NCBI GenBank assembly: GCA_905206455.1
Contig: CAJLHL010000021.1
Location: 1-26,241 of the forward strand
Direction of reading: 5' to 3'
Source: an uncultured Eubacteriales bacterium
GTDB lineage: Bacteria; Bacillota; Clostridia; Peptostreptococcales; Anaerovoracaceae
Length of the DNA: 26,241 nt
Under the pieces are notes generated by a model. That model was not told the DNA's origin and did no database searches. It was given only the letters and a program-made list of their open reading frames with translations. Below are positions 1 to 5,473 of this stretch, piece after piece. Position 1 is the stretch's first letter. Every line of letters starts with the position of its first letter. The position numbers and the translations under genes are program-made.

Positions 1-54
1 TAAGATGAATTTATTGTTTTATGATTAAAATTTTCTGATTTAGCTGAATTATCG

Positions 55-95
55 AAATATTAGGGGAAAAAACCGATTTTTCCTTAATATTTTTA
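55..95 (+). terminator. Terminator-like hairpin, probably of an upstream gene
   Basis: AATATTA plus a GGGGAAAAA run (from about 56) pairs imperfectly with TTTTTCC plus TTAATATT (77-91) around a short CCGA loop. T-rich sequence follows. It probably ends a gene lying left of the window. The stem is AT-rich with a mismatch or bulge near GGGG, so it is moderately convincing. Confidence 0.45.
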
Positions 96-103
96 TTTCG
101 GCG

Positions 104-129
104 AAGGAGATAAAATGTCAAAAAAATAA
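104..129 (+). other. Four-codon open frame with canonical ribosome site
   Basis: AAGGAG at 104-109 lies five bases before ATG TCA AAA AAA TAA (115-129), which would encode MSKK. It may be a leader peptide, the remnant of a truncated gene, or chance in AT-rich DNA. There is no direct support for translation. Confidence 0.2.
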
Positions 130-310
130 CATATTCGGAGAAAAACAACCTAATAGAGTGTGCGAATGATTTACAAATACAATATTATTTGCGGGTGAAA
201 TTCGCCGGGTGTATGCAATTTTTACGGTAAAACCGGGATACAGCGTGTATACACAGCGTTATCTTGTATAAAAAATAACAGTCCGTTTGCTGCGGCGAAG
301 GGGGCGTGGT

Positions 311-339
311 TTGCATGTTACACGTTTTTGTATTAAAAT
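311..339 (+). promoter_or_regulatory. Candidate sigma-A promoter of the hyd operon
   Basis: TTGCAT (311-316) and TAAAAT (334-339) are separated by 17 bases. Predicted transcription starts near 346, leaving a leader of about 170 nt before the first gene at 517. It is the best spaced hexamer pair I found in the leader, but AT-rich DNA offers alternatives. Confidence 0.4.
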
Positions 340-380
340 CGATAACAAACAAAGTGCTCTTTTGCGAATTGCGGTTATCG
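340..380. repeat. Inverted repeat at the predicted transcription start
   Basis: CGATAAC (340-346) and GTTATCG (374-380) form a perfect 7-bp inverted repeat with a 27-base spacer, starting one base after the candidate -10 box. The left arm runs into ATAACAA (342-348), which resembles one half of a Rex operator (TTGTTAA-N4-TTAACAA), but the matching left half is poor. It may be an operator or a leader RNA stem. Confidence 0.3.
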
Positions 381-516
381 CTGTGTGACAAGAGTTTTCT
401 TTGTTTTGGGAAGGTGTCGGGAATCTCATTCCGCAGGCGCATCGGCATGCGGAGATCGGTTTCTCTGTTTTATTTATATGCGGGGCGGCAGCGTCTGTTC
501 CAGACGGGAGTACTTG

Positions 517-870
517 ATGGATATTGCTAAAATCGTGGAGACATTGGACGCCGAAATTCTTTTCGGAGCCGAAAATTTCAGCGGACTGGATATTACTAAG
601 GCGGTAGCGGCGGACCTCATGAGCGAAGTGATGCTGGGCACAGAGGAGGGCAGTCTGATTATCACAGGGCTGATCAATCCTCAGGTGATCCGTTCGGCGG
701 AGATGCTGGATATATATGCGGTTCTTTTTGTCAGAGGTAAGAATATTCCGGAAAATATTTTGGATCTGGCGGCAGACAGGGGCGTGACTGTTCTCCGGAC
801 GGCCATGACGATGTTTGAAGCCTGCGGCAGGCTGTACGAAGCTGGTCTCGCTGCGGGGCAGCCGCACTGA
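517..870 (+). CDS. DRTGG-domain protein (first copy)
   Basis: A 117-residue soluble protein made almost entirely of a DRTGG-type domain, a small alpha/beta fold also found next to CBS domains and in some phosphotransacetylases. No catalytic activity is assigned to the domain, and a regulatory ligand- or partner-binding role is inferred. Conserved stretches shared with the second copy at 2852-3196 are DLMSEVM (vs DLLSRVM), a central A-x-x-x-DI-x-x-VL strand, and MFEACGRLYE (vs TYEACWKLHE). The start is ATG 517, chosen because GGGAG (506-510) lies six bases upstream; longer readings begin in the leader without a ribosome site. It is the first gene of the hydrogenase cluster, 42 bases before the ATPase gene. 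The family call is firm, the function unknown. Confidence 0.8.
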   Translation: MDIAKIVETLDAEILFGAENFSGLDITKAVAADLMSEVMLGTEEGSLIITGLINPQVIRSAEMLDIYAVLFVRGKNIPENILDLAADRGVTVLRTAMTMFEACGRLYEAGLAAGQPH

Positions 871-912
871 TCCGGCATTTTCCGGATTTTACAATATAGA
901 GGAGTTGGAATA

Positions 913-1341
913 TTGGCAGACAGCGGAATGCACATCGAATGCATTATCGATAAGGATGATTTTAATGCTGCTGGAGAGGCTTCCAGCAAGGTAAAGAAAA
1001 GTCTCAGCCTGCTGGGTGTTTCACCCAGAGTGATCAAGCGCATAGCGGTAGCGATGTACGAGGCGGAGATCAATGCGTTTATACACGGCGGCGGCGGGAA
1101 AGCTGTCGTTGATCTTTATCCGGATCATGTAGAAGTTCTCATCACCGACGAAGGAAAGGGAATCGCGGATCTGGAACTGGCTATGCAGGAGGGCTATTCC
1201 ACCGCTCCGGAGGAAGTCCGGATGCTGGGGTTCGGGGCGGGTATGGGCCTGCCGAATATCAGCCGCAATGCCGATGAACTCGATATCGATACCGCGCCCG
1301 GAAAAGGGACAAAAGTAAAAATGACGTTTAAACTGTCGTAA
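913..1341 (+). CDS. RsbW/SpoIIAB-like ATP-binding protein (anti-sigma-factor type)
   Basis: A 142-residue GHKL/HATPase_c protein of the anti-sigma serine-kinase type. The N box shows E50 and N54 in YEAEINAFIHGG, the G1 box is D79-E-G-K-G, and the G2 region is GFGAGMGLPNI (about 106-115). These form the ATP-binding Bergerat fold. There is no transmembrane segment, sensor domain or phospho-accepting histidine. Proteins of this kind phosphorylate an anti-sigma antagonist or bind a sigma factor, but no STAS antagonist or sigma gene is nearby, so its target may be an operon protein such as a DRTGG protein or the sensory hydrogenase (inference). The start is TTG 913, eight bases after GAGGAG-type sequence at 899-904; ATG 928 is a weaker alternative. 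Confidence 0.8.
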   Translation: MADSGMHIECIIDKDDFNAAGEASSKVKKSLSLLGVSPRVIKRIAVAMYEAEINAFIHGGGGKAVVDLYPDHVEVLITDEGKGIADLELAMQEGYSTAPEEVRMLGFGAGMGLPNISRNADELDIDTAPGKGTKVKMTFKLS

Positions 1342-1487
1342 TCCGGGCATATACGCAGTAGCCCTGAAAAGCTGCAAACGTTGGAAAATCAATACATTTA
1401 AGGATTTTTCAGGATTCGGGGCCGGATCGGATGCAGGTGCGTATGCGCTGCAGCCGATGCTGCAAAGATTTTAAATTTGGAAGGTAA

Positions 1488-2837
1488 GTGAGCACCATGG
1501 AAGACAAGTATTACCATTCGGTAAGACTGGAAAAAGAAAAGTGCATGGGCTGTACCAACTGCATCAAGCGTTGTCCGACAGAGGCGATTCGTGTACACGA
1601 CGGCAAGGCCACGATCATGAAATCCCGCTGCATTGACTGCGGCGAGTGCATCAGGGCCTGCCCGCACAGCGCGAAAAGAGCTGTGACGGATGACTTTGAA
1701 ATGATAAAACAGTTTAAGTACAGAGTGGCGCTGCCTGCGCCGGCTTTATACAGCCAGTACAGGACTGCCAGATCGAGAAACCACTTTTTAACCGCTCTGA
1801 AGAAACTCGGTTTTGACGATGTCTTTGAGGTGGCGGTGGGCGCGGAAGCGGTCAGCGAAGCTACCAGGGATTATCTGAAGGAACATAAAGGCGAAGGGCC
1901 GGTCATCTCTACGGCCTGCCCGGCAATCCTGCGTCTGATTCAGGTGAAGTTTCCAAACCTGCTGGATAACCTTCTTCCGCTGCAGGCGCCGGTAGAGGTG
2001 GCTGCGGGGATGGCCAGAAAAAAGGCGGTGAAAAAGAGCGGAATTCATCCGAGAAATATCGGGATATTTTTTATCACTCCCTGTGCGGCGAAAATGTATA
2101 CGAAATACCATCCTCTGAAAGGTGATACTTCCGATATCGATGGAATAATATCTTTTCAGGATATTTATATGACGCTGCGGGCGGAGATCAAAGCTCTCGG
2201 GCAGGAGGAGGAAGAGGATTTGGCCGAAGCGTCCGCTTTCGGGGTAAGATGGCCGAATCCGGGCGGAGAGAGTCTCGCGCTTTCGATCAATAAATTTCTT
2301 GCAGTAGACGGGATTCACGACGCGGCGGATATCTTTGAAACCATCGAAAACAGCGATAAATTTGATGACATCGATTTCATTGAAGCGCTGGCATGCAAGG
2401 GAGGCTGTCTGGGCGGTCCGCTGATGGTCAAAAATGTATATGTTTCTCAGGTGATCATGAAGTCTATGAGAGATGAGGCGAAGGGAAAGTATCAGGTAAA
2501 AGATCTTCCTCTGAGAGAGGTGAATTATTCGGATTATATGTGGGATAAGGAGCTGACTCACACGCCGATTCACGCGCTGGATACGGATATCACGAAAGCC
2601 ATGCAGAAATTGGAGGAACTGGAATCCCTTTATGAAGAGATGCCGGGACTGGACTGCGGGGCCTGCGGCGCGCCGAGCTGCAAAGCTCTGGCGGAAGATA
2701 TCGTAAAGGGCGAAGCGAAAATCACGGACTGTGTCTTCAAACTGCGGGAGAGAGTTCGAAATCTGGCAAATGAGATGTTTGAATTGGAAAGTATGCTTCC
2801 TCCGGTGATGGCGCCGGAAGAAGACAGGAAGAAATAG
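1488..2837 (+). CDS. Sensory-type [FeFe]-hydrogenase (HydS-like, group C)
   Basis: A 449-residue protein with two [4Fe-4S] ferredoxin motifs (C19/22/25/29 and C48/51/54/58), an iron-hydrogenase large-subunit domain (about 75-320), and a C-terminal DCGACGAPSC four-cysteine cluster motif (C390, C393, C398, C415). The H-cluster motifs are altered. L1 reads STACPA, with Ala143 where catalytic enzymes have the proton-transfer cysteine. L2 is TPCAAK (C199). L3 is EALACKGGC (C303, C307). Four cluster cysteines therefore remain (C144, C199, C303, C307), but turnover should be slow, as known for HydS sensors. The PAS domain often found in HydS is absent; the protein ends about 30 residues after C415. 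GTG 1488 is kept as start, but ATG 1497 (GGAAGG at 1479-1484) is equally possible. A 146-base gap precedes it. Confidence 0.8.
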   Translation: MSTMEDKYYHSVRLEKEKCMGCTNCIKRCPTEAIRVHDGKATIMKSRCIDCGECIRACPHSAKRAVTDDFEMIKQFKYRVALPAPALYSQYRTARSRNHFLTALKKLGFDDVFEVAVGAEAVSEATRDYLKEHKGEGPVISTACPAILRLIQVKFPNLLDNLLPLQAPVEVAAGMARKKAVKKSGIHPRNIGIFFITPCAAKMYTKYHPLKGDTSDIDGIISFQDIYMTLRAEIKALGQEEEEDLAEASAFGVRWPNPGGESLALSINKFLAVDGIHDAADIFETIENSDKFDDIDFIEALACKGGCLGGPLMVKNVYVSQVIMKSMRDEAKGKYQVKDLPLREVNYSDYMWDKELTHTPIHALDTDITKAMQKLEELESLYEEMPGLDCGACGAPSCKALAEDIVKGEAKITDCVFKLRERVRNLANEMFELESMLPPVMAPEEDRKK

Positions 2838-2851
2838 AGGAGGCGGTGACG

Positions 2852-3196
2852 GTGAAACTCAGTGAGGCGGCAGCGGCGCTGCCGATGGATGTTCTGACAG
2901 GAGAGCTGGTAAAGGATGCTGAAATTTCCACGGTCTATACGTGCGATCTTCTCAGCAGAGTGATGTCGATGTCGGAAAAAGACTGTATCTGGATTACAGT
3001 TCTGACTCATCTCAATGTAGTAGCAGTCGCGCAGCTGGCGGATATCGCCTGTGTTCTGATTCCGGAGGATATTCCGGTGCCGGAGTCTACGGTGGAAAAG
3101 GCCAGAGAAGAAAATATAAATATCATTTCCACACCGATGAGCACATATGAAGCCTGCTGGAAGCTCCATGAGCTGCTGGAGCAGGCGGAGACTTAA
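2852..3196 (+). CDS. DRTGG-domain protein (second copy)
   Basis: A 114-residue soluble DRTGG-domain protein related to the product of 517-870 along its whole length, with the same DLLSRVM, ADIACVL and STYEACWKLHE landmarks. Overall similarity is low, which points to an old duplication with divergent roles. GTG 2852 is preferred over GTG 2846 because the ribosome site AGAGGAGG (2836-2843) would leave only two bases before 2846 but eight before 2852. The ribosome site overlaps the stop codon of the sensory hydrogenase gene, so translation of the two is probably linked. The domain has no assigned reaction; a regulatory role is inferred from position. Confidence 0.78.
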   Translation: MKLSEAAAALPMDVLTGELVKDAEISTVYTCDLLSRVMSMSEKDCIWITVLTHLNVVAVAQLADIACVLIPEDIPVPESTVEKAREENINIISTPMSTYEACWKLHELLEQAET

Positions 3197-3219
3197 GAAG
3201 ATACGGAAAGTGCCGAGAT

Positions 3220-4005
3220 ATGAAGTATTATTACGATCTGCATCTGCATACGGCGCTGTCTCCCTGCGGAGACAATGACATGACGCCGAACAATCTGGTA
3301 AATATGGCGCTGCTCAAGGGGCTGGACATCATCGCAGTGACGGATCATAACTCTGCGGAAAACGCGGGCGCTGTGATGGAGGTCGGAGAGAAACGGCAGA
3401 TCATCGTAGTGCCGGGAATGGAAATCGAAACGGCGGAGGAGATACATGTAGTCGCGCTGTTTGGCGATCTGAAAAAACTGCTGGAGATTCAGAGTGCGGT
3501 GTACGACCGCATGAGCCGGATCCGGAACCGGGAAGAGATCTTCGGAGAACAGCGTATTCTCGATGCGTCAGATGAACTGACCGGAAAAGCCGAGAATCTT
3601 CTGATCACAGCCACATCGTTTTCCATAGAAGAGGTTTTCGATGTGGTGGAACGGGCCGGAGGCGTCTGTATTCCCGCGCATGTCGACCGAAGTTCTCACA
3701 GCGTCTTGTCCAATCTTGGAATGATGCCGGAGGATCTCCCGGTAAAAAATATAGAGATCTCAAAAAATTGTGACAGGTCAACTTTTCTCAAGGAGCATCC
3801 CGGGCTTTCGGGATACGGCGTTTTACGCAGTTCCGATGCCCATTACCTGTGGGACATTTCCGAGAGAGAAAATTATATAGAGACAGAAAAGCAGATTGTC
3901 TGTGCCCGGGATGTGGTCGATTTGCTCCGCGAACCGCTGAGATCTTGCGGCGGAGAGAGTACAGCCGTATCTATGGAAGAGGGAATTCTGTTTGTCAGGA
4001 AATAG
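3220..4005 (+). CDS. PHP-domain phosphoesterase
   Basis: A 261-residue cytosolic PHP-family metal-dependent phosphoesterase, the fold shared with YciV/RNase AM-type enzymes, histidinol phosphatase HisK and polymerase PHP domains. The metal-site residues are all visible: HLH in DLHLHTALSPCG (7-10 region), VTDHNS, GMEIE, EEIHVV, PAHVDR and the C-terminal SDAH. The enzyme is therefore expected to be active, probably on a phosphate monoester or nucleotide, but the substrate is unknown. It follows the second DRTGG gene by 23 bases and precedes the NuoE-like gene by 39. GGAAAG (3205-3210) serves the ATG. A phosphatase role reversing the ATPase/kinase proteins of the operon, or nucleotide processing, are both possible. 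Confidence 0.82.
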   Translation: MKYYYDLHLHTALSPCGDNDMTPNNLVNMALLKGLDIIAVTDHNSAENAGAVMEVGEKRQIIVVPGMEIETAEEIHVVALFGDLKKLLEIQSAVYDRMSRIRNREEIFGEQRILDASDELTGKAENLLITATSFSIEEVFDVVERAGGVCIPAHVDRSSHSVLSNLGMMPEDLPVKNIEISKNCDRSTFLKEHPGLSGYGVLRSSDAHYLWDISERENYIETEKQIVCARDVVDLLREPLRSCGGESTAVSMEEGILFVRK

Positions 4006-4044
4006 TTTATTCAGATTTAGAATGTTCACAGGAGGTACGATTGA

Positions 4045-4536
4045 ATGAGTAAAAAACGTGCAGTTGATATCACAGATCAGCAGCGGAAAGCGATCAACGG
4101 TATCATTGACAAGTACAAGGATACGCAGGGAGCATTGATTCCGACGCTGCATGAGGTGCAGGAATATTTCGGTTATCTTCCTGTGGAGGTACAGAAAATC
4201 ATCTCCGAGGGTCTCGGAATTCCTCTGGCGGAAATTTACGGCGTAGTCACATTCTACACGCAGTTCTCCACTCAGCCGAAGGGCAAGTACACCGTGAGTG
4301 TCTGTCTGGGCACCGCCTGTTATGTTAAGGGTTCCGGGAAGATTCTCGAGAAGTTCGAGAGTACTCTGGGAATCAAAGCAGGCGAAGTATCCGAAGACGG
4401 AATGTTCGGAATCGAAGCGTGCCGGTGCGTGGGCGCATGCGGTCTGGCTCCGGTGGTTATGGTTAACGGTGAGGTATACGGACGTCTTGTTCAGGCTGAT
4501 GTTCAGAGCATCTGCGACAAGTATATGAACGAGTAA
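4045..4536 (+). CDS. hydC: NADH-dehydrogenase 24-kDa (NuoE)-like subunit of trimeric hydrogenase
   Basis: A 163-residue NuoE-family protein: an N-terminal helical bundle (about 10-75) followed by a thioredoxin-like [2Fe-2S] domain. Cluster ligands are C87 and C92 (CLGTAC) and C128 and C132 (CVGAC). In trimeric bifurcating hydrogenases this subunit (HydC) pairs with the NuoF-like HydB and carries electrons near the flavin site in the cytoplasm. CAGGAGG (4029-4035) upstream of ATG 4045 is a strong ribosome site. The gene is separated from its partner hydB by the ATPase and small ferredoxin-like genes, and its stop lies one base before the ATPase start. The symbol follows the Thermotoga/Acetobacterium naming. 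Confidence 0.9.
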   Translation: MSKKRAVDITDQQRKAINGIIDKYKDTQGALIPTLHEVQEYFGYLPVEVQKIISEGLGIPLAEIYGVVTFYTQFSTQPKGKYTVSVCLGTACYVKGSGKILEKFESTLGIKAGEVSEDGMFGIEACRCVGACGLAPVVMVNGEVYGRLVQADVQSICDKYMNE

Positions 4537-4537
4537 G

Positions 4538-5104
4538 ATGGTCGATTTATCACTGCATCTGATGGATATCATGCAGAATTCCGTCGTCGTGGATTCCACT
4601 TATGTGGAAGTGAGGATTTGCGCTGAAAAAAAGAAAAATCTGCTCACGATTTCTGTGAAAGACGACGGGTGGGGAATGTCCCCCGAAACTCTGAAAAAGG
4701 TGTCGGATCCTTTCTATACGACGAGGACCACCCGAAAAGCGGGGCTTGGAATCCCTCTTCTGACGGATGCCGCACAGATGGCCGGAGGCGAGGTTCGGAT
4801 CGAATCCGAACCGGGAGCCGGAACGACGACGACGGCTACCTTTCAGATCGATAATATCGATCGAAAGCCATTGGGAGACGTGGCGGATACGATGACGGTT
4901 TCGATCATGGGTCATCCCGAACTGGAAATCCATCTTATTTTAAAGAATGACGAGTCGGAATTTGTATTCCGGACGGAAGATGTAAGAGCGCAGATCGGCG
5001 AAGTTCCGATAAATGATGTGGAAATCATTTCGTTTATCCGGAATATGCTGAATGAGCAGATCACATTATTATTTGGAGGTATTCTAAATGAAATCATTAG
5101 CTGA
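4538..5104 (+). CDS. Orphan histidine-kinase-type ATPase within the hydrogenase block
   Basis: A 188-residue protein with a GHKL ATPase domain in its first 105 residues: N box DIMQNSV (N14), G1 box DDGWGM (42-47), F-box-like DPFYTT (57-62), G2 box GLGI (69-72). It lacks a dimerisation/histidine domain, membrane segments and a sensor domain. The last 80 residues form an extra domain I do not recognise. It starts two bases after the hydC stop with no clear ribosome site, and overlaps the next gene by 17 bases (5088-5104), which suggests strict translational coupling. It may bind ATP to regulate the complex, phosphorylate a partner, or assist assembly. It clearly differs from the anti-sigma-type ATPase at 913-1341. 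Confidence 0.8.
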   Translation: MVDLSLHLMDIMQNSVVVDSTYVEVRICAEKKKNLLTISVKDDGWGMSPETLKKVSDPFYTTRTTRKAGLGIPLLTDAAQMAGGEVRIESEPGAGTTTTATFQIDNIDRKPLGDVADTMTVSIMGHPELEIHLILKNDESEFVFRTEDVRAQIGEVPINDVEIISFIRNMLNEQITLLFGGILNEIIS

Positions 5105-5456
5105 ACTGGCTGAACTCAGAAAAAAGAGTCTGGACGCCATCAATATGCGCGACGGACACTCACATAAGAGAATTATCGTCGGCATGGCTACCTGCGGTAT
5201 CGCCGCAGGCGCAAGACCGGTAATGAACGCTTTTTCCGAAGAACTGAAGAAGAGAAATATCAGCGACGTTACTGTCGGCATGACTGGCTGCATGGGTATG
5301 TGCGTTCTCGAACCGATGGTAGATGTCTATGATGAAAACGGCGGTAAAGTCACTTATGTGAAGATGAACCCTGAAAAGGTTGCAAGAGTTGTAGCGGAAC
5401 ACATCGTAAACGGTCAGCCTGTCACTGAATATACGGTTGCCAGCGAGAATCTTTAA
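5088..5456 (+). CDS. Small thioredoxin-fold (2Fe-2S) ferredoxin-like protein of the hydrogenase operon
   Basis: A 122-residue protein whose fold resembles the thioredoxin-like [2Fe-2S] domain of NuoE and the NuoF N-terminus. Only three cysteines are present: C36 (ATCGIAAGA) and C68, C72 (TGCMGMC). The position four or five residues after C36, normally a ligand, is Ala/Gly. I recall the CGIAAGA sequence as usual for this family in such operons, so the missing ligand is probably a family trait rather than a local mutation. It overlaps the ATPase gene by 17 bases and is followed by hydB 17 bases on. It is likely an accessory or structural electron-transfer subunit. Confidence 0.82.
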   Translation: MKSLAELAELRKKSLDAINMRDGHSHKRIIVGMATCGIAAGARPVMNAFSEELKKRNISDVTVGMTGCMGMCVLEPMVDVYDENGGKVTYVKMNPEKVARVVAEHIVNGQPVTEYTVASENL

Positions 5457-5473
5457 TCAAGGAGGAGAACAGC

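Larger units (their letters stand above)
1..516. other. AT-rich leader region upstream of the hydrogenase operon
   Basis: No convincing protein gene lies here. The first 300 bases are much more AT-rich than the coding sequence that follows. The stretch holds a terminator-like hairpin (55-95), a four-codon open frame with a good ribosome site (104-129), a perfect 10-bp palindrome GTGTATACAC (245-254), a GTTAT-N12-ATAAC dyad (258-279), a promoter candidate (311-339) and a CGATAAC/GTTATCG inverted repeat (340-380). Open frames that cross it on either strand lack ribosome sites and recognisable domains. Confidence 0.6.

Noticed and set aside
251..263. The 13-mer ACACAGCGTTATC occurs here and, on the minus strand, at 21345-21357 in the marR promoter.
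   Set aside because: Around 20 shared 13-mers are expected by chance in a window this size counting both strands, and the two sites have different contexts.
1342..1487. 146-base gap before the sensory hydrogenase gene as a possible terminator or second promoter.
   Set aside because: Small GC-rich palindromes such as CTGCAG and GCTGCA elements occur, but no stem with a T-run and no well-spaced promoter hexamers.
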